Source of the DNA: Mesorhizobium sp. L-8-3
GTDB lineage: Bacteria > Pseudomonadota > Alphaproteobacteria > Rhizobiales > Rhizobiaceae
Length of the DNA stretch: 64,000 bases
Assembly: GCF_016756615.1 (NCBI RefSeq)
Contig: NZ_AP023262.1
Location: 8,061,501-8,125,500 of the forward strand
Reading direction: 5' to 3'
Below are positions 8,900 to 17,405 of the stretch, in pieces (positions within the stretch are counted from its first letter, which is position 1; every line of letters starts with the position of its first letter). A program made the translations under genes and the position numbers. The notes below the pieces were generated by a model that saw nothing but the letters and a program-made list of their open reading frames with translations, was not told the origin of the DNA and made no database searches.

Positions 8900-9964
8900 A
8901 TGGCGGGCTCGGCCGCAGACAACGTCTCCGTCGCCGTGATTGGTGCCGGATTCATCTCGGACTACCACGTCAACGGATTGAGGAGCGCAGGCGGCGCGAC
9001 GGTGACCACCCTCGTCGGCAGGCGTCGCGAGGCGACAGCCGAACGCGCCGCGCGTCTCGGCATTCCCCGGATCGAAACGGACTATCGCGCCGTGCTCGAC
9101 GATCCCGCGATCGATGCGGTCGTGATCGCTTCGCCCGACGACACCCACGAGCCGATTGCCGTCGATGCGCTCGCAGCGGGAAAATCCGTCCTGCTGCAGA
9201 AACCCATGGCTCTGGATAGTGTCCAGTGCAGCCGCATCATCGAGGCGGCGGGCCAATCGCGCGGCCGGCTGACCGTGAGCTTCATGCATCGCTACTTCCC
9301 GGAGGTGGCCTGGCTTCGTGATCTGATCTCACAGGGGCAGCTCGGTGCAATCCATACGGTGCGCATCCGCAACGCCACCCCCGGCGCCGACTGGAACGAC
9401 TGGTTCTTCAAGCCGGGCAATGTATCCGGCGGTGTGGTGATGCAGCTCGGCGTCCACGGCATCGATCTCTGCCGTCATCTCTTCGGCGAAATCGAATCGC
9501 TGCAGGCCGATATGACGACCGCAAAACCCGAACGACAACTGGCCAACGGAACCACTGTCCGCTCCGGCCTGGAAGACAATGTGCTCGCCCTCTACCGGTT
9601 CTCGAACGGTATCCGCGCCAGCCACGAGATGAGCTACACGGAACTGCGCGGCTGCGACCGTTTCCGCCTCGAAGTCTATGCCGAGAACGGCACCGCATGG
9701 CTGCGGACCCAGCGCGGGCCTGCCGCGATCCATGCACCGGCGGTGACCAGCAAGGTCGACTGGGTCGTCCCCGACCTTCCCGATCAGCCCTTCGGCCAGG
9801 CGCATCACCGCCACTGGCTCGCGATCGTGCGCGGCGACGCCGAGCCGGACGACACGCCCGAGGCCGGCCTGCGCTCGGTGAGGATCGCCGAGACGATCTA
9901 CGAAGCCGCGCGTTCCGGCGAGCGGGTTCCCGTCACGATTACGGGGCAGGGAGACGCAGCATGA
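8900..9964 (+). CDS. Gfo/Idh/MocA family oxidoreductase (first)
   Basis: Cytoplasmic NAD(P)-dependent dehydrogenase of the glucose-fructose oxidoreductase/inositol dehydrogenase family, 354 aa. The Rossmann motif VAVIGAGFISDYHV is at the N-terminus, the cofactor/catalytic lysine motif KSVLLQKPMALD (EKP-like, here QKP) in the middle, and the C-terminal alpha/beta domain contains GGVVMQLGVHGIDLCRHLFG, with the His of the HGIDL segment at the usual catalytic place. The ATG at 8900 has AGGAAG upstream. It is coupled by ATGA to a second family member. The pair probably oxidises and then reduces or epimerises a sugar or cyclitol derivative brought in by the neighbouring importers. Confidence 0.88.
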   Translation: MAGSAADNVSVAVIGAGFISDYHVNGLRSAGGATVTTLVGRRREATAERAARLGIPRIETDYRAVLDDPAIDAVVIASPDDTHEPIAVDALAAGKSVLLQKPMALDSVQCSRIIEAAGQSRGRLTVSFMHRYFPEVAWLRDLISQGQLGAIHTVRIRNATPGADWNDWFFKPGNVSGGVVMQLGVHGIDLCRHLFGEIESLQADMTTAKPERQLANGTTVRSGLEDNVLALYRFSNGIRASHEMSYTELRGCDRFRLEVYAENGTAWLRTQRGPAAIHAPAVTSKVDWVVPDLPDQPFGQAHHRHWLAIVRGDAEPDDTPEAGLRSVRIAETIYEAARSGERVPVTITGQGDAA

Positions 9965-10992
9965 CGATCAGGATCGCGATCCTCGGCGTAGCGCATTATC
10001 ACGCCAATTTCTGGACCCGCGCCATCCAGCAGAGCCCCGACGCCGAGATCGCCGGCATCTGGGATGGGGACAACGCCAAAGCTGCCGAGTTCGCCGCCCG
10101 CTACGGCGTTGCGGCCTGGTACGACCTTCCGGACCTGATCGCCAAGTGTGACGCCGTCGCCGTCTGTTCGGCCACGAGCGAGAATGTGGGGCTCGTTCGC
10201 GCGGCCGCCGCTCAGGGTCGCCCGGTACTGTGCGAAAAACCGCTGGGGAAAAGTCTCGGAGACTGCGACGAGATCGCCGCGATCGTGGCCGAGGCAGGCA
10301 TACCCTTCATGCAGAGTTTTCCGAAACGCTTCGATCCCGTCAATCACGAGATCGCAACCCTGCTCCGGGAGGGTGCCATCGGACAGGTGACGCTGTGCCG
10401 GATCAGGCACGGGCACAGCCACGGCTTCAGCGCCGATTTTCGTGCCGGATGGTTCGTCGATCCCGCCCTTTCCGGGGGCGGGACACTTCTCGACGAGGGC
10501 GTGCATGCAGCCGACTTCCTGTGCTGGATGTTCGGCATGCCGGAGACGGCCTTCGCGACGGTCTCGTCCTCGACATTCGGATTGCGGGTTGAAGACACGG
10601 CTGCGGCCATCTTCCGTTACGCCGGAGGCCTCATCGCCGAGGTGACGACGAGTTGGGCCTTCGCGGCAGCGGACGCCTCGATCGAAATCTACGGAACCGA
10701 AGGCAGCATCGTGCTCGGCGGCGTCGACATCGCATCGCGCCCGACCCGCGAGAGCGCGTTCCTGAGGGTTTTCCGAAAAGACGATGACGGCGGCGCCTGG
10801 ACCGCCTCGCCGACGGTCCCGCATTTCAAGACCGGCGTCTTTCACGAACATGTTGCCTGGGCCTTCATCAAGGCGCTCAAGGACGGCGGACCGATGCCGG
10901 TGACGATCGAGGACGGCCGCAGGGCCTTCGCGCTCATCGATGCAGCCTATCGCTCGGTCGGGTCGGGCCGCGCCGAACCGCTCCGACCTTGA
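9961..10992 (+). CDS. Gfo/Idh/MocA family oxidoreductase (second)
   Basis: Second family member, 343 aa, starting in the ATGA overlap at 9961. It has the N-terminal nucleotide-binding segment RIAILGVAHYHANFW, the canonical CEKPLGKS lysine motif (CEKP, unlike the QKP in its neighbour) and GGGTLLDEGVHAADFLCWMFG in the C-terminal domain. The Rossmann glycines are atypical (LGVAHYH in place of GxGxxG), which is seen in some members. The two paralogues differ enough to have different roles. Pairs of such enzymes often work together in sugar or inositol isomer pathways. Confidence 0.88.
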   Translation: MTIRIAILGVAHYHANFWTRAIQQSPDAEIAGIWDGDNAKAAEFAARYGVAAWYDLPDLIAKCDAVAVCSATSENVGLVRAAAAQGRPVLCEKPLGKSLGDCDEIAAIVAEAGIPFMQSFPKRFDPVNHEIATLLREGAIGQVTLCRIRHGHSHGFSADFRAGWFVDPALSGGGTLLDEGVHAADFLCWMFGMPETAFATVSSSTFGLRVEDTAAAIFRYAGGLIAEVTTSWAFAAADASIEIYGTEGSIVLGGVDIASRPTRESAFLRVFRKDDDGGAWTASPTVPHFKTGVFHEHVAWAFIKALKDGGPMPVTIEDGRRAFALIDAAYRSVGSGRAEPLRP

Positions 10993-11106
10993 CTACCCTG
11001 CGCAAGCTTCTCCCCGTGGCCTATCGGAAAAGCACCGCGCTCGCGCCCGTATTCATAGCAGGGAAGTCCCAGCCGTTCGGCGCTTGGGACAATGAAAGGT
11101 GACACC

Positions 11107-12081
11107 GTGATCTCATTGGCATGCGACATCGGCGGAACCAATACGCGGTTGGGCCTGGTCGAGAATGATCGGCTGATCGGCGAGACGCTGTCCAGTTTCG
11201 CGAACGAGGCGTTCGGCGATTTCGATGCGCTGCTCGACACCTATCTCGCGTCCACGGCGGCGCGGTCGCTCACATCCGTCTGTATCGCGCTGGCAGGCGT
11301 AGCGACGCCAGAAGGAGCACGGTTGACGAACCGCGACTGGACGATCCGGCGGGCGGATGTCGCACGCCTGACCGGCGCGAGCGATGTCGGTTTCATCAAC
11401 GACTTCGAGGCGCTGGGCTTCGCCCTGATGCGGGTCGATGCGCTAGAGACGCAGCCGATCCTCGTGCCCGGCGAGCCGGTCTCCTCCAGCGGCACACGAA
11501 TGGTCCTGGGCGCCGGAACCGGTTTCAATGCCGCGGCCTGTCATCCACCTCGCTTCGGCGGCGAACCCCACGTCGCTGCGGCCGAATGCGGCCACATGAC
11601 CTTGCCGCTGGCTGGCGAGCAGGAGTTCGAGCTGCAGCGCAAACTCTCCAAAGGACGTGGCCGCGCGTCGGTCGAACGGGCGCTGTCGGGCAACGGATTG
11701 CGCGAGATCCATCAATGGGTCTGTGAACGCAACGGCCGCGATCCGGCGGGACGGTCCGCCGCGGAGATCTCCCGCCTTGCGGTATCGCAGGCCGATCCCG
11801 ACTGTATCGAGGCAGCCGACATGTTCCTGCGCCTTCTCGGCCGCGTGGTCGGCGACCTTGCCCTCGCCTACCTGCCGACCTCGGGCATTTATCTCTCGGG
11901 AGGTGTCTCCCGCGCGCTTGCGCCGCTGATGACATCGACGCCGACATTCCGGCAATCCTTCCTTGCGAAGGGCCGCATGTCGTCCTTCATGGAGAGCTTC
12001 CCGGTGGCGTTACTGACGGATGATCGAGCGGCGCTGGCCGGTTGCGTCGAGTGGCTGCTGTCATCGAGATACAGCCGATAG
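11107..12081 (+). CDS. glk: Glucokinase
   Basis: ATP-dependent glucose kinase of the bacterial glucokinase family (not ROK), about 324 aa. Visible motifs are the phosphate-binding loop CDIGGTNTRLGLVEN at the N-terminus, VGFINDFEALGFAL around the sugar-binding Asp/Asn, LGAGTGFNAAA in the middle and YLPTSGIYLSGGVSRAL near the end. A GTG at 11107 with AAAGGTGA just upstream seems the best start; an ATG at 11092 in the same frame adds five codons. It is 114 nt downstream of the oxidoreductase pair. The context suggests the pathway releases glucose or a glucose-like sugar in the cytoplasm. Confidence 0.85.
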   Translation: MISLACDIGGTNTRLGLVENDRLIGETLSSFANEAFGDFDALLDTYLASTAARSLTSVCIALAGVATPEGARLTNRDWTIRRADVARLTGASDVGFINDFEALGFALMRVDALETQPILVPGEPVSSSGTRMVLGAGTGFNAAACHPPRFGGEPHVAAAECGHMTLPLAGEQEFELQRKLSKGRGRASVERALSGNGLREIHQWVCERNGRDPAGRSAAEISRLAVSQADPDCIEAADMFLRLLGRVVGDLALAYLPTSGIYLSGGVSRALAPLMTSTPTFRQSFLAKGRMSSFMESFPVALLTDDRAALAGCVEWLLSSRYSR

Positions 12082-12136
12082 GTCCGAATGCCGGCGCCGG
12101 CCGAGTCCCGGGAGAAGCGCTCGATATGATCCGCTC

Positions 12137-13633
12137 TTACCTTGCCGAGGTGTACTGGTCCTTCAGCGCCCTGCGCAGCACCTTGCCGTAAGCGTTCTTG
12201 GGCAACTCGGACACGAAGATCACGCGCTTCGGCTTCTTGAAGCTGGCGAGGTTGGCCTTGCAGAAAGACAAGAGCGCCGCCTCGTTCAATTCCGGGTCTT
12301 CGGCCACGACGGCCACGGCGACGCTCTCGCCCCATTCCGGGTCGGGCAGTCCGAAGGCGATCACCTCGCGGACGCCGGGATGTGACGCGATCACGTCCTC
12401 CACCTCCTTGGGATAGATGTTGGTGCCGCCGGAGATGATCGTGTCGTGCCGGCGGTCGAGCACGCGCAGCCGGCCGCCGCCGTCGAAATGGCCGATGTCG
12501 CCGGTGTGGAGCCAGCCGCCGCGCAAGGTTGACGCGGTCGCCTTCGGGTTTCCCCAATAGCCCTTCATGACGACATCGCCGCGCACGCAGATCTCGCCGT
12601 CCTCGTCAGGCCCGACCTCGCGATCCTCGCCGTCGACCAGCTTGACCTCCACACCGGCGCGCACATAGCCGGCTGAAAGCAATGCCTGATCGTCGGCCCC
12701 GACATGGTCGCGGGCGGGCAGATAGGAGATCGTCATGGGGGCTTCGCCCTGGCCGTAGAGCTGGTGGAAGATCGAGCCGAAGCGCGCGACTGCGGCCTTG
12801 ATGTGCTCCAGATGGATGGTCGCACCGCCATAGATCACGCCGCGCAACGATGCGAGATCGTCGCGAGGGGCGGCGTCCAGCAGGCGCACGATCATCGTCG
12901 GCGCAACGAAGGCGAAGGCGGTGATGCCTTCGGCCGCGACCATGTCCAAAACCTCGTCCGGCTGGAAGCCCGGCCGATCGGAGATGATGTTTTCCGCGCC
13001 CCGCGCCAGCGAAGGTAGGAGATAGAGCCCGCTGCCATGCGAGAGCGGCGCGACGTGGAGCACGCGGTCGTCGCTCCGAAAGTCGAAGATGTCGGCGAGG
13101 CAATTGATAGAAGCCGCGACCAGATTGCGATGGGTAAGCGTCGCGCCCTTGGGTCGACCCGTCGTCCCGGAGGTGTAGAAGATCCAGGCCGGCTCGTCCG
13201 GCTCCGCCTCGACCGGCTTCGACAACGGACCATGAGCGAGACCGAGGTCTTCCACGGCAAGCGTCCGGCACTGCACCGCAGCGTCGAGCCCCTCACGGAG
13301 CGGCACGACGTGCTCGCGGTGGGTGACGACGACCTTCGGCGCACAATCGCCGGCGATCCAGGCGACTTCACGAGGGTGGAGCTTGGCGTTGACCGGGACC
13401 ACCACGAAGCCCGCACGCATCGCGCCCAGAAGGAGGGCAGGATATTCGAACCCGTTTCTCAGGAAGAGCAGTACCCGATCGCCCGGCAAGCTGCCATGGG
13501 ATGCGAAGAGCGCCCCCGCCGCCGCGGCCATGGCATCGAGCTCGCGATAGCTCAGCCGGCGTTCGCCGTGACGGATGGCAACCGCATCGGCGCGGCGCCG
13601 CATGGCATCCGCGAACATTGCATAGACGTTCAT
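12137..13633 (-). CDS. AMP-forming acyl-CoA synthetase (ANL superfamily)
   Basis: Activates a carboxylic acid with ATP and CoA, 498 aa. The phosphate loop YTSGTTGRPKGATLTHRN lies near residue 155, the core motif GGWLHTGDIGHFDGGGRLRV near 385, and the hinge plus C-terminal lysine region (DRRHDTIISGGTNIYPKEVE, LPKNAYGKVLRR) follow. The ATG at 13633 has GGGGAGG about 8 nt upstream; the frame remains open further upstream without homology. It is last in a minus-strand operon with an FAH-family hydrolase and a TetR regulator, facing away from a TRAP importer. This suggests CoA activation of an imported organic acid. Chain length is not predictable here. Confidence 0.9.
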   Translation of the reverse strand: MNVYAMFADAMRRRADAVAIRHGERRLSYRELDAMAAAAGALFASHGSLPGDRVLLFLRNGFEYPALLLGAMRAGFVVVPVNAKLHPREVAWIAGDCAPKVVVTHREHVVPLREGLDAAVQCRTLAVEDLGLAHGPLSKPVEAEPDEPAWIFYTSGTTGRPKGATLTHRNLVAASINCLADIFDFRSDDRVLHVAPLSHGSGLYLLPSLARGAENIISDRPGFQPDEVLDMVAAEGITAFAFVAPTMIVRLLDAAPRDDLASLRGVIYGGATIHLEHIKAAVARFGSIFHQLYGQGEAPMTISYLPARDHVGADDQALLSAGYVRAGVEVKLVDGEDREVGPDEDGEICVRGDVVMKGYWGNPKATASTLRGGWLHTGDIGHFDGGGRLRVLDRRHDTIISGGTNIYPKEVEDVIASHPGVREVIAFGLPDPEWGESVAVAVVAEDPELNEAALLSFCKANLASFKKPKRVIFVSELPKNAYGKVLRRALKDQYTSAR

Positions 13634-13805
13634 GTCTCGGTCCTCCCCAGAGAGTGGCTGCCGAAGGGCCCGGCGCAGTCGCGGGATTTGAAGCCCGCGT
13701 TTCCTCACTGTCCAGACCCTCGGACGACAGCGCCAGATGCGTCATCGTCGAGCGCCCGCCGCTGTGGCCCGCGGCGGAATCTCCGGCCTCCACACTGCCG
13801 ATTGC

Positions 13806-14795
13806 TCAGTTCGGCCTGGTGAGCACGCGATTGCGGAGGACACCGATGCCTTCGACCTCGAGTTCCACCACGTCGCCGTGCTTGAGGAACTTCATGTGCT
13901 CGAGGCCGCAACCGTTGCCGACCGTGCCCGAGCCGAAGAACTCGCCGGGGTAGATCGTCTCGGACCGGGAGATGTGGGCCAGCAGGTCCTCGAACTTCCA
14001 ATGCATGGTCGAACTCGATCCGCGTCCCCACTCCTCGCCGTTCACGCGGCAGATCATGGTGAGGTTGTAGGGATCCTTCATCTCGTCGGCGGTGACGAGG
14101 CAGGGTCCCATGGCATTGCCCTTGTCGAAGTCCTTGCCCTTGGCCGGTCCGAGTTGGCCGCCCATCTCGGCGGTCTGGGCGTCGCGGGCGGAGAAGTCGT
14201 TGAAGATGGTGTAGCCGTAAACATAGTCGCGCGCCTTGTCGCGGGCGATGTCGACGCCTTTCTTCCTGACATAGAAGCCGAACTCCAGCTCGAAATCCAT
14301 GAGGCTGGAGTAGGACGGCCATACCACGTCCTCATCCGTGCCGATGACCGAGAAGCGGTTGGCCTTGTAGTAGATCGGCTGCTCGTAGAAGGTCTTGGGG
14401 ATGGCGAAGATGCCCTTCTCCTCGAACTCAGTCATCGTGGCCTCGGGATCCGGCGTCGCGTTGGCCCGGATGCGCCGCGCGGCGGCGAAGGACTGCTTCA
14501 GATGCAGCTCGAAGCAGAGGCAGTCGCGGATCTGCGGCGGGACAGGCACGGGCGCCAGAAGCCTGATCGCCGCGCGGTCGATCGCCCCCTTCGAGCCCAG
14601 CTTCTTCAGCGTTTCATAGGCACGGTCGAGTGCCGCATCTCCGGCTTCGATCATCGAAAGCACGGAGGCGAAAGCGGCATGATCCTCGCCGAACGCTTCC
14701 GCGTGGGCCGCGGCGAGATCGACGACCTTTCCGTCCCCCTCGACCAGCGCGCCCGCGCGCTGCTTGCCGTCCTTCTCGTATGTCACGAGTTTCAT
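13806..14795 (-). CDS. Fumarylacetoacetate hydrolase family protein
   Basis: Cytoplasmic metal-dependent hydrolase, isomerase or decarboxylase of the FAH superfamily, 329 aa. The N-terminal cap starts MKLVTYEKDGKQRAGALVEG. The catalytic beta-roll shows the metal-ligand stretch SSLMDFELEFGFYVRKKG (paired acidic residues), then FNDFSARDAQTAEM and GSGTVGNGCGLEHMKFLKHGDVVELEVEGIG. Such enzymes cleave C-C bonds in aromatic meta- or homogentisate-type pathways, or open acylpyruvates. It lies between the acyl-CoA synthetase and the TetR regulator; the group may process an aromatic-derived acid. Confidence 0.9.
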   Translation of the reverse strand: MKLVTYEKDGKQRAGALVEGDGKVVDLAAAHAEAFGEDHAAFASVLSMIEAGDAALDRAYETLKKLGSKGAIDRAAIRLLAPVPVPPQIRDCLCFELHLKQSFAAARRIRANATPDPEATMTEFEEKGIFAIPKTFYEQPIYYKANRFSVIGTDEDVVWPSYSSLMDFELEFGFYVRKKGVDIARDKARDYVYGYTIFNDFSARDAQTAEMGGQLGPAKGKDFDKGNAMGPCLVTADEMKDPYNLTMICRVNGEEWGRGSSSTMHWKFEDLLAHISRSETIYPGEFFGSGTVGNGCGLEHMKFLKHGDVVELEVEGIGVLRNRVLTRPN

Positions 14796-14831
14796 CGGTC
14801 TCCTCCTCCAGGCTTGTTGGGTTTCGCGTTT

Positions 14832-15530
14832 TCAATCGGCGGCCGGCACGCGGCCATATTTCAGGGCGGCATGAAGCATTGTCACCAAATGGCGCGTGGC
14901 CTCGATGTCGTTGTCGGGATCGCACCGGCCGTCGGAAAGGCGGCGGATTCGGCCGATATCGGCCATGACATACACCATTGCGCCGAGCATCATCTGATAG
15001 CCCCAATGCAGTTCCTCGATGCGGCGATCGGGGAGCGCCTTCTTGAGGGCCTCGATCACCTTGTGTGCGACGGGGTCGAAGAACTCCTGGATGATGCCGC
15101 GTTCCATTGCCTTCGGGTCCGCGACTTCGCGGGCAAGGATGCGGGCATAGTTCGAATTCTTCTCGACGCTTCGCATATGCAGGTTGGGCACCAGTACCGC
15201 CTTGATCACAAGTTCGAGCATCCTGTCCGGATCGGTCTCCATGTAGGCCAGGCGAAGACCGGCGATGCGCTCATCCACGATCATCGGCGCGCGCGCCACG
15301 AAGATGGCGCGGTAGAGACCGTCCTTGCTGCCGAAATGGTAGTTGATCAGAGCGACCGGCACTTCAGCGCGCAGCGCGATCTGACGGACCGAGACGCCGT
15401 CGAAGCCATGCACGGCAAACTCCGCCTCGGCGCTCTCGAGGATGCGCGTGCGGGTTGCCGCCGCACTGCGCTGCGTCGGCTCGCTTTGCTCAACCGATCG
15501 ATCCGGATTGGATTTCGCCGCCTTGCCCAT
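14832..15530 (-). CDS. TetR/AcrR-family transcriptional regulator
   Basis: Repressor-type regulator, 232 aa. The N-terminal helix-turn-helix is clear (TRTRILESAEAEFAVHGFDGVSVRQIALRAEVPVALINYHFGSKDGLYRAIF, roughly residues 25-75); the C-terminal ligand domain is variable. The ATG at 15530 (MGKAAKSNPD) fits the domain start. It is first in the minus-strand operon and divergent from the TRAP operon. The 158-nt gap contains inverted repeats, so it probably represses both directions until an acyl or aromatic ligand binds. Confidence 0.88.
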   Translation of the reverse strand: MGKAAKSNPDRSVEQSEPTQRSAAATRTRILESAEAEFAVHGFDGVSVRQIALRAEVPVALINYHFGSKDGLYRAIFVARAPMIVDERIAGLRLAYMETDPDRMLELVIKAVLVPNLHMRSVEKNSNYARILAREVADPKAMERGIIQEFFDPVAHKVIEALKKALPDRRIEELHWGYQMMLGAMVYVMADIGRIRRLSDGRCDPDNDIEATRHLVTMLHAALKYGRVPAAD

Positions 15531-15555
15531 TGTGCACCGATGAGAACGAGGCACC

Positions 15556-15620
15556 TGACAAGAGGAGTGCCAACGCGACAATTGAACGCTATTACAAAAA
15601 TCTTGTCAACTTGTTCAAAC
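15556..15620. promoter_or_regulatory. Divergent TetR/TRAP control region with inverted repeats
   Basis: Between the TetR start (15530) and the TRAP binding-protein start (15689). TTGAAC (15582-15587) pairs with GTTCAA (15613-15618), and TGACAAG near 15556 pairs with CTTGTCA near 15603. These nested inverted repeats in an A+T-rich patch are plausible operators for the adjacent TetR regulator. Promoter boxes cannot be placed with confidence. Confidence 0.4.
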
Positions 15621-15688
15621 ATGCTACGGTTCGGACGCGGACGAGCCGGAGGAAGATGGCTCGCCCGTCCGATCAGGGGAGGATTTGC

Positions 15689-16765
15689 ATGTTTCGGAAC
15701 ACGCTGATGGGCGGCTGCGCCGTCGTTGTCACGCTCGGTCTCGCTAGCGGCCCGGGCCTTGCGCAGGAAACGATCAATCTGACAGTCGCGGCCGGGCATC
15801 CCGAGGTGTTCCTCTGGGTGAAGCATCTCAAGACGACCTTCATACCGACGGTGAATGCCGAACTCGCCAAGACCGGCGAGGCGAAGATCAACTGGACCGA
15901 GGGTTACGGCGGCACGATCGTCAAGCTCGGCTCGGAAGTCGAGGCGTTCCAGCAGGGCATCATCGATGTCGGCCAGATGAGCGGCGTGTTCAGCCCGGCC
16001 CAGATGGGCCTGCTCAACCTGACCTATGCGATGCCCTTCGGCCCGACCGACGCGCGCATGGTGACCGAAGCTGTCGAGGCGGCGCTCACCGACACGGACG
16101 GCGCGCTTGCGAAACTGGAGGAGGCGACAGGTGTCGTCTACATAGGCGGCGGCATCGCGATCGACGGATACAACATCGCCTCGACCAAGCCCCTGGCCAA
16201 GACCACGGACCTGCAGGGCGTGAAACTCGGCGGCGCCGGGCCGAACCTTGCCTGGCTCAACGGCACCGGCGCGGTCGGCGTGCAGGGCAGCTACGTGACC
16301 TTCTACAACGACATCAAGACCGGCGTTTACGACGGCAATATCGGCTGGATGACCGCGCAGGCGCCGGCGAAGCTCTACGAGGTGGCGCCCTACTGGAACA
16401 AGGTCGGCTTCGGCGCGATGTATATCGGCGGGCTCGGCGTCTCCAAACAACAGTGGGATACGTTCTCCGAAGCTACGAAACAGGCGTTCCGCACCGCCGC
16501 GGCCGCCTACACCAAGGCCTATTTCGAAGAGCAGGAGCAACGCTACCAGGCTGCCGAGAAGACGATGCTCGACAATGGCGGCAAGGAAGTCGCCTTCGAC
16601 GAAGCTGATCGGAAAGCGTGGATCGAGCAACTGCCGAACCCGACCGGGGCCTGGGCGGCAGCGGCCGAATCGCGCGGCGAACCCGGGCACAAGGTGCTGG
16701 AAGCCTATCGCGACAATCTGAAGGCCGCCGGCTTCACATTCGTGCGCGACTACCTCGCCAACTAG
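15689..16765 (+). CDS. TRAP transporter substrate-binding protein (DctP family)
   Basis: Periplasmic C4-dicarboxylate-type binding protein, 358 aa. MFRNTLMGGCAVVVTLGLAS is a Sec signal, cut near GLAQ. The body has the family pattern: FYNDIKTGVYDGNIGWMTA near the middle, with KLGGAGPNLAWLNGTGAVG ahead of it. The ATG at 15689 has GGGGAGGA 6 nt upstream; upstream in-frame codons show no homology. It is the first gene of a P-Q-M TRAP operon. TRAP systems bind organic acids through a conserved arginine; which residue that is here was not determined. Confidence 0.92.
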   Translation: MFRNTLMGGCAVVVTLGLASGPGLAQETINLTVAAGHPEVFLWVKHLKTTFIPTVNAELAKTGEAKINWTEGYGGTIVKLGSEVEAFQQGIIDVGQMSGVFSPAQMGLLNLTYAMPFGPTDARMVTEAVEAALTDTDGALAKLEEATGVVYIGGGIAIDGYNIASTKPLAKTTDLQGVKLGGAGPNLAWLNGTGAVGVQGSYVTFYNDIKTGVYDGNIGWMTAQAPAKLYEVAPYWNKVGFGAMYIGGLGVSKQQWDTFSEATKQAFRTAAAAYTKAYFEEQEQRYQAAEKTMLDNGGKEVAFDEADRKAWIEQLPNPTGAWAAAAESRGEPGHKVLEAYRDNLKAAGFTFVRDYLAN

Positions 16766-16844
16766 CAGCGTCGGCGCCGAGCCGCTCGGCCCGGCGCATT
16801 GCTCTCCACATCAATGGAAGGCCGGCCGGCGCGCCGGAAGGATC

Positions 16845-17405
16845 ATGGCAGGAGAATCAGCCATACCAATCGAAGCTCCGCCTAGGCCACAGGAGCCCGC
16901 CGGCCCCTTTGACCGGATCATCGGCGGAATGAACGCCGTCGGCACATTATGGATCATTCTTCTAATGGTCCTGATCAACGCCGATATCGTCGGGCGCAGC
17001 TTCCTGCTTCGCCCGATCTCCGGCGTGCCGGAACTCGTCGCCTTTTCCATCGTCGGCATCGTCTTCCTGCAGCTGGCGCATACGCTGCGCTCCGGTGCGA
17101 TGACGCGGTCCGACGTGCTGCTCGGCATGCTCGAGCGCCGCGCCCCCCGCGCCCGCCTCGTGCTGCTGGCCATATTCCATCTGATCGGCGGCCTCCTCAT
17201 GATGCTGATCGCGTGGAAGTTCTGGCCAAGCGTCGCCTCGGCCTGGCTTCACCCGGAACGCAATTTCATGGGCAATCCGGGTTTCTTCACGATCCCGCAG
17301 TGGCCGCTGTTCGTCCTTGTCTTTCTCGGCATCGTCGCGACTGCGATCCAGTTCCTCCTCCTGTCGTGGAACAACCTCCGGACGTCGCACGGGGTGACCC
17401 CATGA
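16845..17405 (+). CDS. TRAP transporter small permease (DctQ family)
   Basis: Small membrane subunit, 186 aa, with about four hydrophobic segments: VGTLWIILLMVLINADIVGR, ELVAFSIVGIVFLQLAHTLR, VLLAIFHLIGGLLMMLIAW and PLFVLVFLGIVATAIQFLLL. The conserved family motif around NADIVGRSFLLRPISGVPE is present. GGAAGGATC precedes the ATG. An 80-nt gap with a short GCCGAG/CTCGGC hairpin separates it from the binding-protein gene, usual for TRAP operons where the binding protein is made in excess. It overlaps the large permease by ATGA. Confidence 0.92.
   Translation: MAGESAIPIEAPPRPQEPAGPFDRIIGGMNAVGTLWIILLMVLINADIVGRSFLLRPISGVPELVAFSIVGIVFLQLAHTLRSGAMTRSDVLLGMLERRAPRARLVLLAIFHLIGGLLMMLIAWKFWPSVASAWLHPERNFMGNPGFFTIPQWPLFVLVFLGIVATAIQFLLLSWNNLRTSHGVTP

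Noticed and set aside
5267-12081. Sulfoquinovose (sulfo-sugar) degradation cluster
   Set aside because: A sulfonate-type importer plus sugar oxidoreductases is suggestive, but no sulfoquinovosidase, desulfonating monooxygenase or sulfo-glycolysis enzyme is present.
13737-15707. Long plus-strand open frame opposite the FAH and TetR genes
   Set aside because: No domain or ribosome site; the minus strand encodes recognisable proteins over the same bases.
15347-16690. Long minus-strand frame opposite the TRAP binding protein
   Set aside because: A shadow frame of the TRAP gene joined to a second frame of the TetR gene; no continuous family match.
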